Shown one piece after another: positions 50,736 through 61,294 of a stretch of 64,000 nucleotides of DNA; positions within the stretch are counted from its first letter, which is position 1, and each line of letters opens with the position of its first letter. The position numbers and the translations under genes were made by a program. The stretch spans positions 5,456,001-5,520,000 of the forward strand of contig NZ_CP065997.1 of the NCBI RefSeq assembly GCF_016127315.1, given 5' to 3'. The stretch comes from Achromobacter deleyi. GTDB taxonomy: Bacteria > Pseudomonadota > Gammaproteobacteria > Burkholderiales > Burkholderiaceae_B. Below the pieces are notes generated by a model that saw only the letters and a list, made by a program, of their open reading frames with translations, made no database searches and was not told where the DNA came from.

Positions 50736-52799
50736 TCAGGCCTGCATCAGACGCATGGGGGGTAGCTCCATGCTCGCGTCGTTCTCCGACTCGGGCATGA
50801 GCGGCATGCACAGGCTCAGGAACTTGCCCAGCATCGCCTCCAGCGAAAACAGGGTCTGCGCCCGCTCGCGGCTTTGGGCCTTCAGGCTTTCGTCGGCGCG
50901 CACCCGGTCCACGATCGAGGCGACCTTGTCGCAGGCCTCGTGCAGGTCGGGATGCTCGACGTCGCCCAGCAGGTGCCCCGTCTGGTCTTCCTCGAAGCAC
51001 TCGCCCGCGCCGCCGGCCGGCGTCGAAACGACCGGCACACCCAGCAACTGGGCTTCGATCAGCACGTTGGGCAGGCCTTCGTAGCGCGACAGCAGGACCT
51101 TGGCGTCCATCTGCGAATACCAGTAGCCCACGTGATTCGACAAGCCGACCAGCAGCAGCCGGTCCGTCACGCACAGGTCTTGCGCCAACGCCACGATGTT
51201 GTCGTGCAGCCGGCCGTCGCCGACGATGACGAAGCGCGCCTGCGGACGCTGTTTCAGGTACATCGCCGCGAGCTTGATCCACAGTTGTGGCCGCTTGTCG
51301 GGCTCCAGGCGAAACACGCCGCCGATGGTCTCGGTGGCGTCGGCCGTGCTTTCCTGGAAGGCCAGCCACTTTTCCTTGTCCGCCGCCGCGGCGTCGGTGG
51401 CCAGGTCCGGCACGCCGTTGTAGAGCACGTGGAAGCGCACGATGGGGATGCCGAGCCATTCCGCGTAGGCCTCGGCCGCCTTGCGGCTGTTGCTGACGAA
51501 ATGCACGCCGGGCACCTTGGCCAGGGCCTGGTAGAGCTCGGGATACTCTTCGCGGAAGCGGTCCTTGCGGATGTTCGGCGGCAGGCCGCGGAACACCAGG
51601 TGGATGGTCGGCGCGCCGGCCAGCAGCGCCGCCAGGGCGCCGAACAGGCAGGTGCCGTCCTGCCACAGGCTCACCACGTCGAAGGTGCTGGCGCGCAGGA
51701 CCGGCGCCAGCCGCGTCACGCCATAGTGCACCGGCGGCGGCAGCTGCTCCAGCAGGCGACCCAGGCTGCCATCCGGCACGGATTGATGGGCCACCGAGAT
51801 CGCCGGCAGCTTGTTGATTTCCGTGACCGGAATGCGGGCCTTGACCAGCACCGACAGGAAGAAATCCAGACCCTGCTTCTTGGTGGAGCCGGGCGGCTCG
51901 GTGTGCTGCTTGACCAGCACTTCCACCTTCTCCGGCTTCATCGGCGCATCGGCGGGGCCCGGGCTGGGCGTGTCCGACATGCGAGCCAGTTCCCCGGCCA
52001 GGCGCGTCAGCTGGCGCTCGGCGCCGCCCGGTCCCAGGCTGCCCGTCACCAGCGCGACCGAAACGGGTTTCTCGGGCGCGTACTCCGGGATCTGGCGGTC
52101 GCGGAAATGCAGGATGGCGTGCTTCATCGACACGATCCTGATGTCCTTGCCGGCCAGCGCGGTTTCGGGCTCCAGGCGCTGGTAGAAGGCATAGTCGCTG
52201 GCCAGGCCGTTGGCCAGTTCCGCCGCCTTGCTGCCCGGCGCGAGGTGCTTGGCCACGGGCGCGATGACCTCGAACGCGTCCGCCAGCAGGCCGCGCTTGC
52301 GCAGGCGCTTGGCGAACTCGACGCGGATGTTGCGGTCCGTGTGCTGCAGGATCAGCCGGCGGAACAGCTCGTCCGACTGCTCGTAGGCGCGGATATCGCT
52401 CAGCAGCTTGGCGCGGGCGAACAGCCGGGCGGGGTTATCGGTGGACTCGGGCAGGTGCCGCTCGACCAGGGACAGCGCGTCCTCGAGATGACGCTCCTTG
52501 ACCAGGCGAGTGGCGCGATAGCGCACGATCTCCAGGTCATCGGGGCATTCCCGCAGCAGCTTGGCCCATTGCTCGGACATGCCCTCGTTCAGGCCCGCCG
52601 CCTCTTTCAGCCTGAGCAGCAGGAAGCGGACCTTGGAGTCGGCCATGTGGCCGCGCGCCAGCGTTTGCGCGTCCGCCAGATTGGCCTGCGCGACCTGGAC
52701 CCGCACCGAGGCCGCCACGATTTCCTCCAGCCGGCCCTGGACCGCCTGGAGGTCGGACGACGCGGTGTTCTCGCGCTCGGTGATCAGGGGCGGATTCAT
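50736..52799 (-). CDS. tviE: TviE-like glycosyltransferase (GT4 type) of Vi polymer synthesis
   Basis: A 687-residue cytosolic protein. Residues about 40-210 are helical repeats (TPR/HAT-like). From about 245 there is a GT-B glycosyltransferase with a glycine-rich acceptor loop SLGPGGAERQL (254-264), the donor side with FRLEPDKRPQLWIKLA (496-511) and VIVGDGRLHDNI, and the retaining GT4 motif E-x7-E in YEGLPNVLIEA (Glu574, Glu582). TviE is thought to polymerise the Vi backbone. The start gives a 4-base ATGA overlap with tviD. It is about 100 residues longer than S. Typhi TviE (by recall), from the N-terminal repeats. Confidence 0.83.
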   Translation of the reverse strand: MNPPLITERENTASSDLQAVQGRLEEIVAASVRVQVAQANLADAQTLARGHMADSKVRFLLLRLKEAAGLNEGMSEQWAKLLRECPDDLEIVRYRATRLVKERHLEDALSLVERHLPESTDNPARLFARAKLLSDIRAYEQSDELFRRLILQHTDRNIRVEFAKRLRKRGLLADAFEVIAPVAKHLAPGSKAAELANGLASDYAFYQRLEPETALAGKDIRIVSMKHAILHFRDRQIPEYAPEKPVSVALVTGSLGPGGAERQLTRLAGELARMSDTPSPGPADAPMKPEKVEVLVKQHTEPPGSTKKQGLDFFLSVLVKARIPVTEINKLPAISVAHQSVPDGSLGRLLEQLPPPVHYGVTRLAPVLRASTFDVVSLWQDGTCLFGALAALLAGAPTIHLVFRGLPPNIRKDRFREEYPELYQALAKVPGVHFVSNSRKAAEAYAEWLGIPIVRFHVLYNGVPDLATDAAAADKEKWLAFQESTADATETIGGVFRLEPDKRPQLWIKLAAMYLKQRPQARFVIVGDGRLHDNIVALAQDLCVTDRLLLVGLSNHVGYWYSQMDAKVLLSRYEGLPNVLIEAQLLGVPVVSTPAGGAGECFEEDQTGHLLGDVEHPDLHEACDKVASIVDRVRADESLKAQSRERAQTLFSLEAMLGKFLSLCMPLMPESENDASMELPPMRLMQA

Positions 52800-55276
52800 G
52801 CGGCCTTCCTGCGGTTGGCCTTGTCGATCCACACCAGGCAGCGCTGGATGTAGTGATCGAACTGGGCCGGATTGTCGGAACGTTCCTTGAGCGCGCGCCA
52901 GTAAGGCAAGGCCTGTTCGAAGCGGTGCAGGCGCATGGCGCCGACGGCGGCCAGGCGCAGGCCGATGGGGTCGTCGGAGACCAGTTGCAGGATGCGCTCG
53001 CCCAACGCCAGGCGCTCGGTGGTGCTGGACGATTCCAGCGCGCGCGCCTCGGCGTACAGGACGGCCAGGATGCGCCGCTTCTCGTGATCGACTTCCGTCA
53101 TCCCCGGCCACGATTGCGCGACACGCTCCAGCAGAATCCAGGCCGCCTTGGGATCACCGGCGGACAGGATTTCCCGGGCGCCGCGGATGGCGCGCGGGCC
53201 GAGCCTGCCGAGCTGGCGCTCGGCCTCGTCGCGGGCGCTCTGGTCGGCCGACGCATGCGCCAGGACCATCTTGTAGGCGTCGATCGCCTCGCCGAACCAG
53301 CCGCCGTTGAACGCCACGCGGGCGAAGTGCAGCTGCGTGCTGAACGGCGCCGACTCGTTGGCGGCGGCCTGCTCCAGGTGGCGCATGGCGGTCTGCTTGT
53401 CGCCCAGCGCGTCGGCCGCGCGGCCACGCATGGCGTGCAGTTCGGGGAACTCGACCTGGGTGTCGAGCGCGATGTCGGTCAGGTCGATCACCTCCTTGTG
53501 GTTGCCCGCCACCAGCGCGGCCCGCGCGCCCAGGCGCATGGCGCGTTCGAAGGCGCGCTGCGCGCGCACGCCGGCCAGGGCATCGGGGTTGAGCAGGCGA
53601 TGCGCGCAGATGCGTTCGGCGGCATCGCGCAGGCGGCCTTCCTCCAGCGCCTGGGCGCCCTCCTCGGCCCATGCCGCGGATTGCGTAAGCAGCCAGGCGG
53701 AAATGTCTTCCTGCTCGCTGTCGGCCAACTTGCACGACATGGCCAGCGCCGCCGCGGCCATGATGCAGCCGCGCCACGTGGCTTCCTTGATCAACTCCAG
53801 CGCCTCGACATCCTTGAGCGCGGGCGACTCGGACGCCAGCGCGCGCAGCCCGGCGCGGTCGCCGGCGATCAGGCGGTCGCGCCACAGCATCGCGAAACTG
53901 CGGCCATGCGACGGGATCGCGGCGCGCACTTCATGGACCCAGCGCAGGGCCGCTTCCATGTCGCTGCCGGCCTGCAGCAGCGACAGCACGGTGTCGGCCG
54001 CCTCGGTGGCGGTCGCGTCCTGCGGCGAGGAAATGCGGAACAGCTGCTTCCAGTTGCCCAGCGCCTCGTCCACGAAACCCAGGTGACCGGCGGAGATCGC
54101 GGCGATGCGCACGATTTCCGGGGTCTCGATTTCGTCGCCCAGCAGGCCCGCGGCCAGCGAGTGCGCCACCTCATGGCGGCCCAGCTTGAACTGGTTGCGC
54201 ATCAGGATCTGCTCGGCCTTGCTGCCGGTGGCCAGCGTGCCGTCCGCGCTGCCCAGCAGCGCCAGCGACCCTTCGTAGTCGCCCAGCTCTTCCTGGATCC
54301 GCGCAAACAGCAGCGTGTGGTCGGGCAGGCCCGGATGACGGCGCAGCACGTCGCGCAGGCGGCGCGAGGCTTCGCGCAGGTCGCCCGAATCCCAGATCTT
54401 CTCGATGCGTTCGGCGCTTTCGTCGGCGCTCAGCTTGGGCACCGACGGCTGCGGCGTGGACGCGCTCATGCGCGGACGCACGAAGGTCTTGAACCACTCG
54501 GTGTACAGGCGCTCGGCGAACAGCGGCGTGTAGTGCGTCAGGTCGAGCCCGCCGTCTTCCAGCGCGTCGGCCTGGCCGATCTTGTTCATCAGCGGCGTCG
54601 GGTCATAGCACGGCACGCCGATGCGCTGCGCGCTGGCGGTCACCGCGGCGATCAGCTGGGCGCGCTGTTCGATCGGCACATTGTCGGGCGTCATGGCATT
54701 GACGTGCGTGACGAACACGACCTTGTCCCGCCCCAGCAGGTCGACCAGCTCGTGCATCTGCTGCTCGATTTCCTCATCCGTCTGTTCGCGCTTGACGATG
54801 CGGGCGAGCAGCTCGCGGTTGTCCGCGGACAGGGTCTTGAAGACGGGATCCTGGTCCAGCCACGCGCGCCGCTCGGCGAGCCGTTCGTCGCTGGCCTGAG
54901 ACCAGAACGCGCGGGTCCGGGCGCGGTCGGCGAAGAACTCGCTGAAGAAGCGCACCAGGTAGTTGGACTGGATGGGATGGTTGCCGACGGTCAGCAACTT
55001 GCGCGAGGACAGCTCGACCATGTACAGGTCGGCCGGCTTGTGCGTGCCGCGGCGGGCCTGCTCGCCGTTCGACGGACGGAAGATCACGCGTTGCACGTCG
55101 GTGGGAACCTCGGCCTGGCCGAACATGAAGCGGGCCTGCTGCAGCGCCTCGGCGCTGGTGTGCACGAAACCGTAATTGCGACCGAGCTGCTGCTTGATCG
55201 GGTAGCGTCCCACTGCGTCGCGCAGCGGTGTGTGGATACGGCAGGTGCCAATCGGAGCGATGGTAAAGGCGGTCAT
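52796..55276 (-). CDS. tviD: TviD-like protein: SGNH-type acyl-transfer domain plus TPR repeats
   Basis: An 826-residue protein, close to the roughly 830 residues of S. Typhi TviD, which is needed for O-acetylation of Vi. Residues 1-265 look like a GSCFA/SGNH hydrolase fold: block I IGTCRIHTP (Gly10-Thr11-Cys12), a block III-like VFVTHVN at 187-193, and block V DLTHY (Asp245, His248). Residues about 285-815 are helical repeats. The nucleophile position in block I is a Thr-Cys pair rather than Gly-Asp-Ser, so the catalytic residue is uncertain. It overlaps tviE by 4 bases and lies 43 bases after tviB. No signal peptide: cytosolic. Confidence 0.8.
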   Translation of the reverse strand: MTAFTIAPIGTCRIHTPLRDAVGRYPIKQQLGRNYGFVHTSAEALQQARFMFGQAEVPTDVQRVIFRPSNGEQARRGTHKPADLYMVELSSRKLLTVGNHPIQSNYLVRFFSEFFADRARTRAFWSQASDERLAERRAWLDQDPVFKTLSADNRELLARIVKREQTDEEIEQQMHELVDLLGRDKVVFVTHVNAMTPDNVPIEQRAQLIAAVTASAQRIGVPCYDPTPLMNKIGQADALEDGGLDLTHYTPLFAERLYTEWFKTFVRPRMSASTPQPSVPKLSADESAERIEKIWDSGDLREASRRLRDVLRRHPGLPDHTLLFARIQEELGDYEGSLALLGSADGTLATGSKAEQILMRNQFKLGRHEVAHSLAAGLLGDEIETPEIVRIAAISAGHLGFVDEALGNWKQLFRISSPQDATATEAADTVLSLLQAGSDMEAALRWVHEVRAAIPSHGRSFAMLWRDRLIAGDRAGLRALASESPALKDVEALELIKEATWRGCIMAAAALAMSCKLADSEQEDISAWLLTQSAAWAEEGAQALEEGRLRDAAERICAHRLLNPDALAGVRAQRAFERAMRLGARAALVAGNHKEVIDLTDIALDTQVEFPELHAMRGRAADALGDKQTAMRHLEQAAANESAPFSTQLHFARVAFNGGWFGEAIDAYKMVLAHASADQSARDEAERQLGRLGPRAIRGAREILSAGDPKAAWILLERVAQSWPGMTEVDHEKRRILAVLYAEARALESSSTTERLALGERILQLVSDDPIGLRLAAVGAMRLHRFEQALPYWRALKERSDNPAQFDHYIQRCLVWIDKANRRKAA

Positions 55277-55319
55277 TCCGGGCCTCTCCTGTGTTTGATG
55301 GGTTGCGGCGGGCCTGGAC

Positions 55320-56597
<1,278 letters not shown>

Positions 56598-57436
56598 GGG
56601 GGACCTCACTGTTTTCGTCGTGTCGAAGACACTAGAAACCGACACCCGGGCACGGCGAAAACAATACGGAATCGCATGGTTTTCTTCTGCCCGGGGTGGA
56701 CGCGTTGTTCAAAAATGATTACATCTCGACACCCCGTCATACGAGCGGGTAGCGAGCCAACGAATCGTAGGCCGGGCAGACAGCAAACTTTTTTCTAAAA
56801 GTTTTCGATGCTATGGAAATAAGTCGCCGAGGTCGTAATAAACGTGGGGAAATCCCTGAAATAATCTCTTTTCCCATACAAATGGAAATAAATGAGATCG
56901 TTTGTCTTGTTAGCAAATATGTAAAGTCGTTTTCTTATCTTGGCTTAATAAAACTGCAAGGAATGAGCATTCGTTCACGGGCAACAGTAAGCCCCCTGGG
57001 AAAATGTCCTTATTGCAACTTCAAGTCACGGATCGCGTCAGAATCACCGCGGAATATCGGCCCAGGGGCGAATCGGAAAAGCATTCCGCCAATTGACCTG
57101 GCCGCATGAACATGGCATGCGCGCCCCACGCGTAAATGCCCAAAGCGCGCCGTGCGCCAAGCGGGAAAATCTGTCCTGATATTGAAATGACTTCCACCGA
57201 TGACAGGCCGGTGGATTACACAATTGAACAAGTGCGGCGCATGATGGACGCCCGTCCAAGGCTGAATACGCCCTGCTCCCGGGATAATCGCGCCCTGCCC
57301 GCGGGAAAATCACGCCCCTGCCTGCGGGAAAATCGGATTCAACGGGGAAAAACCGCGAATTCATCCCCTCCCCCGACAACGGCAATATGTCGGCGGGGCT
57401 CCTCGCGCACCGGCCCGCCCCCATGCGGGCCGCATG
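56598..57436. other. Gene-free, AT-richer region upstream of the capsule operon
   Basis: About 840 bases separate tviB from the dps terminator. The part 56770-57000 is strikingly AT-rich for this genome (long A/T runs such as CTTTTTTCTAAAAGTTTTC) and probably includes the capsule promoter and possible binding ground for xenogeneic silencers. A 98-codon ORF (56813-57109, plus) has no ribosome site and no recognisable product. No tviA-like regulator or tviC epimerase is encoded here. From about 57250 the sequence repeats short purine-rich GCGGGAAAAT-like words without a clear function. Confidence 0.6.
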
Positions 57437-57473
57437 AAAAAAGCCCCCGGAACCGCGAAGGTCCCGGGGGCTT
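57437..57473 (-). terminator. Rho-independent terminator of dps
   Basis: Perfect 10-base arms AAGCCCCCGG (57441-57450) and CCGGGGGCTT (57464-57473), 13-base loop, followed on the minus strand by a T-run (A-run from 57437). It lies 40 bases after the dps stop. Confidence 0.85.
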
Positions 57474-57513
57474 GGCTCTTGAACGGCGCCGGCTCGGACG
57501 CCGCCCGTGGCGC

Positions 57514-58014
57514 TTACTGCAGCAGGCTGCGCAGCATCCAGGCGTTCTTTTCGTGCACGTCCAGGCGCTGCGTCAGCAGGTCGGCGGTCGGCTGGTCGTT
57601 GGCGGCGTCGGCCTTCTCGAAGGCGGCGCGGGCGGTCTTGGCGACCGATTCATTGGCATTGACCAGCAGGCGCACCATTTCCAGCGCTTCCGGCACCGAG
57701 TCCGGCTCGGCGATGGACGACAGCTTGCCGTACTCGCGGTACGTGCCCGGCGCGTAGTGGCCCAGGGCGCGGATGCGTTCGGCGATGCTGTCCAGCGCGT
57801 TCCACGACTCGGTGTACTGGGTCATGAACATCAGGTGCAGCGTGTTGAACATGGGCCCCGTGACGTTCCAGTGGAAGTTGTGCGTCATCAGGTACAAGGT
57901 GTACGAATCGGCCAGCAGCTTGGACAGCTCGCCGGCGACGGCGGCGCGGTCCTTGTCCGAAATGCCGATGTTGATGCGCGGAACGCTGGGGGTCTTCTTG
58001 GAGGACTTTGCCAT
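57514..58014 (-). CDS. dps: Dps-family DNA-protecting ferritin
   Basis: A 166-residue Dps protein: a dodecameric mini-ferritin that binds DNA, oxidises Fe2+ with peroxide and shields DNA. The ferroxidase region shows SYTLYLMTHNFHWNVTGPMF (His residues), and WNALDSIAERIRALG with the partner Asp/Glu. A Lys-rich N-tail (MAKSSKKTP) suits DNA binding. The ATG at 58014 follows GGGAGCT at good spacing; an ATG ten codons upstream is less likely. Its position next to oxyR suggests peroxide control. Confidence 0.93.
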   Translation of the reverse strand: MAKSSKKTPSVPRINIGISDKDRAAVAGELSKLLADSYTLYLMTHNFHWNVTGPMFNTLHLMFMTQYTESWNALDSIAERIRALGHYAPGTYREYGKLSSIAEPDSVPEALEMVRLLVNANESVAKTARAAFEKADAANDQPTADLLTQRLDVHEKNAWMLRSLLQ

Positions 58015-58132
58015 TGCTAGCTCCCTGTTGGGGTTGGTAGACAAAACTAGGATAACACCGCGCCTGCGACATTCCGGCGCAAGAACCGGCAGGCGCAGCG
58101 CGGCTTGATCGAGCGCAAATGCGCCCGTATTT

Positions 58133-59083
58133 TCAATCCTGCACGGCCGCGACTTCGTCCGACAGCATCCGCACGCCGGGCAGCTCGCATTCGTACACCG
58201 CCTGGGCCAGCGCCTCGATCGCCGCCAGCCGCGGGAAGCTGCGGCGCCAGGCCAGCACCACGCGGCGCTCGGGCACGTGGCCTTCGAACGGCAGGTAGCG
58301 CAGCAGGCTGTTGGACGGCGGCTGCTCCGGCACCGCCGTCACCGGCAGCACCGTCACGCCGATGCCGGCCGCGACCATGTGGCGAATGGTCTCCAGCGAC
58401 GACCCTTCGAAGGTGCGCTGGATGCCATCGCTGGCGGCCGAGAAGCGCGACAGCTCCGGACACACCTCCAACACCTGGTCGCGGAAACAGTGACCGCTGC
58501 CCAGCAGCAGCATGGTCTGCTGCTTCAGGTCCTGGGCGTCGATCGATACGCGCTGCGCCAGTTCATGGTCCTGCGGCACCGCCACCACGAACGGCTCGTC
58601 GTACAGCGGCTGCATCACCAGCCCCGCTTCCGGCAGCGGCAGCGCCATGATCGCGCAGTCGATCTCGCCCTGGCGCAGCAGCTCCACCAGCCGCACGGTG
58701 AAGTTCTCTTGCAGCAGCAGCGGCATCTGCGGCGTGCGGCCGATCTGCACCGGCACCAGGCGCGGCAGCAGGTACGGACCGATGGTGTGGATCACGCCGA
58801 CCCGCAGCGGGCCGGCCAGCGGGTCATGCCCCTGGCGCGCGATTTCCTTGATGCTGGCGCTTTCCTCCAGCACCTTCTGGGCCTGGGCGACGATGCGCTG
58901 GCCGATGGGCGTCACGCCCACTTCGGCCCCGCCCCGCTCGAACAGCGTCACGCCCAGCTCGTCCTCGAGCTTGCGGATCGCCACCGACAGCGTGGGCTGG
59001 CTGACGAAACAGGCCTCGGCCGCCCGGCCGAAATGGCGCTCGCGCGCCACGGCCACGATGTATTTGAGTTCGGTCAGAGTCAT
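58133..59083 (-). CDS. oxyR: Hydrogen peroxide-sensing LysR-type regulator OxyR
   Basis: A 316-residue LysR protein. The helix-turn-helix is in residues 1-60 (LTELKYIVAVARERHFGRAAEACFVSQPTLSVAI). The peroxide-sensing cysteines are Cys199 and Cys208 in GSGHCFRDQVLEVCPEL, identical in position to E. coli OxyR, and the C-terminal domain matches the family. It activates peroxide defence genes, probably including the downstream dps, whose spacer is 118 bases. It lies 81 bases after recG on the same strand. Confidence 0.95.
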   Translation of the reverse strand: MTLTELKYIVAVARERHFGRAAEACFVSQPTLSVAIRKLEDELGVTLFERGGAEVGVTPIGQRIVAQAQKVLEESASIKEIARQGHDPLAGPLRVGVIHTIGPYLLPRLVPVQIGRTPQMPLLLQENFTVRLVELLRQGEIDCAIMALPLPEAGLVMQPLYDEPFVVAVPQDHELAQRVSIDAQDLKQQTMLLLGSGHCFRDQVLEVCPELSRFSAASDGIQRTFEGSSLETIRHMVAAGIGVTVLPVTAVPEQPPSNSLLRYLPFEGHVPERRVVLAWRRSFPRLAAIEALAQAVYECELPGVRMLSDEVAAVQD

Positions 59084-59164
59084 GGTGGACTAGGCCCCCG
59101 AGGGTTGGGCGCCGGCCCGGCGGGCGGCGCTGGAAGATGAAAAGGTCATTGGAAAACCCATCCG

Positions 59165-61255
59165 CTAGGTGCGCAGGAAGTCTTCCCGGCCCCGCATCCA
59201 GCGGGCCAGGTGCGCCTCGACGGCGACGGGATGTTCGGCGCGCAGCCAGACCGCGGCATCGCGCGCCTGCTCGGCGATCTCGGCGTCGGTCTCGAGATCG
59301 GCGAAACGCAGCAGCGCCATGCCGGACTGGCGCGTGCCCAGGAATTCGCCCGGACCGCGCTGCTCCAGATCGCGGCGCGCGATCTCGAAGCCATCCGAGG
59401 TCTCGAACATGGCGCGCAGGCGCTCGCGCGCCACCTGCGACAGCGGCGTCTGGTAGATCAGGACGCAGACGGACTCGGCGGTGCCACGCCCGACCCGGCC
59501 GCGCAGCTGGTGCAGTTGCGCCAGGCCGAAGCGCTCGGCGTGCTCGATCACCATCATCGAGGCGTTGGGCACGTCCACCCCCACCTCGATCACGGTGGTC
59601 GCCACCAGCAGGTCGATCTCGCCCTCGCGGAAGGCCTGCATCACCGCGGCCTTCTCGGCTTGCGGCAGGCGGCCGTGCACCAGGCCGATGCGCAAGTCCG
59701 GCAGGTCCGCGCGCATGCCCTCGTAGGTGTCGACCGCGGTCTGCAACTCGAGGGCCTCGCTTTCCTCGACCAGCGGACAGACCCAATAGGCCTGCCGGCC
59801 GCCACGCGCGCCGTGTGCGATGTGGGCAATGACCTCTTCGCGGCGCGCGTCCGACACCAGCTTGGTCAGCACCGGCGTGCGGCCCGGCGGCAGTTCGTCG
59901 ATCACCGACACGTCCAGGTCGGCGAAGAAAGTCATGGCCAGCGTGCGCGGGATCGGCGTCGCGCTCATGTTGAGCTGGTGCGGCACGATGCGGCCGCGCA
60001 CCGTCTCGCCCTTGCGCGTCAGCGCCAGGCGCTGGCCGACGCCGAAGCGGTGCTGCTCGTCGACGATCGACAGCCCCAGCCGGTGGAATTCGACGTGGTC
60101 CTGGATCAGGGCCTGGGTGCCCACCACCAGTTGCACGCTGCCGTCGGCCGCGGCCGCCGCCGCCTCGCGGCGCGCCTTGGCCGTCAGGCTGCCGCTGAGC
60201 CAGGCGACGTTCACGCCCAGCGGCTGCAGCCACGACACCAGCTTGCGGAAATGCTGCTCGGCCAGAATTTCGGTGGGCGCCATCAACGCCACCTGCGCGC
60301 CCCCGGCGATGGCCTGGGCCGCGGCGATCGCGGCGACCACCGTCTTGCCGCTGCCGACGTCGCCCTGCAACAGGCGATGCATGGGATACGGCCGCGCCAG
60401 GTCGGCCGAGATCTCGGCCACCACCCGCTGCTGCGCGCCGGTCAGCTTGAACGGCAGCGTCTGGTAGAGCCGGTCCACCAGGCCGCCCGTCTCGTTGCGC
60501 ACCGGCAGCACCTCGGCTTCCTTGACGCGGCGCGCGGCGCGGGCGGCGGCCAGCGACAGCTGCTGGGCCAGCAATTCATCGAACTTGATGCGGCGCCAGG
60601 CCGGATGCACGCGCTCCAGCAGGGCCGCCTCGGATTCGCCCTGGGCCGGCGTGTGCAAGGCGCGGATGGCCGGCTCGAACGGCGACAGGTCGTAGCGCGC
60701 CAGCGCCTGCGGCGGCAGGGTATCGGACAGGTCGGCGCGGTCCAGCGCCTGCGCGATGGCACGCCGCAGCGTCAACTGCGGCAGGCCTTCGGTGGTGGGA
60801 TAGACCGGGGTCAAGGCCGTGGGCAGCGGCGCATCGGCATTGGTCATGCGCGGATGCACCATCTCGCGCCCGAACAGGCCGCCGCGGACCTCGCCGCGGG
60901 CGCGCAGCCGCTTGCCGACGGTGACCTGCTTCTGCTGGCTGGGGTAGAAATTCAGCCAGCGCAATTGCAATTCGCCGCTGTCATCGGCCAGCGTGGCGGT
61001 CAGCTGGCGCCGCGGCCGGTACAGCACTTCGGATTTGGTGATCTCGCCTTCGACCTGGCCGGCAAAGCCGGGCCGCAACTGGCTGATCGGAATGACCCGG
61101 GTTTCGTCCTCGTAGCGCAGCGGCAGGTGCAGCACGAAGTCCTCGGGCAGCACCAAGCCCAGGTTACGCAGCTTGCGCTCCGTATCCGTCATGGCTTTGC
61201 CGGCGCCTTTGGGTTCGGCGCCGGATCGCTTGGTAGCCACGGCCGCGGCCGGCAT
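59165..61255 (-). CDS. recG: ATP-dependent DNA helicase RecG
   Basis: A 696-residue branch-migration helicase that remodels stalled forks and Holliday junctions. The N-terminal wedge/OB domain shows LHLPLRYEDET and GEITKSEVLYRPRRQL. Motif I is LLQGDVGSGKTVVA, motif Ia LMAPTEILAEQH, motif II VDEQHRFG (the RecG DEQH box), motif III MSATPIPRT, and motif VI QLRGRVGRG. The TRG end PGEFLGTRQSG is present. ATG 61255 is used; an inner ATG at 61192 (MTDTERKL) is possible since no strong ribosome site decides. Confidence 0.96.
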   Translation of the reverse strand: MPAAAVATKRSGAEPKGAGKAMTDTERKLRNLGLVLPEDFVLHLPLRYEDETRVIPISQLRPGFAGQVEGEITKSEVLYRPRRQLTATLADDSGELQLRWLNFYPSQQKQVTVGKRLRARGEVRGGLFGREMVHPRMTNADAPLPTALTPVYPTTEGLPQLTLRRAIAQALDRADLSDTLPPQALARYDLSPFEPAIRALHTPAQGESEAALLERVHPAWRRIKFDELLAQQLSLAAARAARRVKEAEVLPVRNETGGLVDRLYQTLPFKLTGAQQRVVAEISADLARPYPMHRLLQGDVGSGKTVVAAIAAAQAIAGGAQVALMAPTEILAEQHFRKLVSWLQPLGVNVAWLSGSLTAKARREAAAAAADGSVQLVVGTQALIQDHVEFHRLGLSIVDEQHRFGVGQRLALTRKGETVRGRIVPHQLNMSATPIPRTLAMTFFADLDVSVIDELPPGRTPVLTKLVSDARREEVIAHIAHGARGGRQAYWVCPLVEESEALELQTAVDTYEGMRADLPDLRIGLVHGRLPQAEKAAVMQAFREGEIDLLVATTVIEVGVDVPNASMMVIEHAERFGLAQLHQLRGRVGRGTAESVCVLIYQTPLSQVARERLRAMFETSDGFEIARRDLEQRGPGEFLGTRQSGMALLRFADLETDAEIAEQARDAAVWLRAEHPVAVEAHLARWMRGREDFLRT

Positions 61256-61294
61256 ATCGGAGGAAACCCCGGGAAAAACGCGCGTGGGCGGACG

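Noticed and set aside
56813..57109. 98-codon ORF in the AT-rich region before tviB
   Set aside because: No ribosome site and no family features; it runs from AT-rich spacer into ordinary spacer sequence.
57250..57350. Repeated GCGGGAAAAT-like words as a CRISPR or iteron array
   Set aside because: Copies are short, irregularly spaced and not accompanied by spacers or cas/rep genes.
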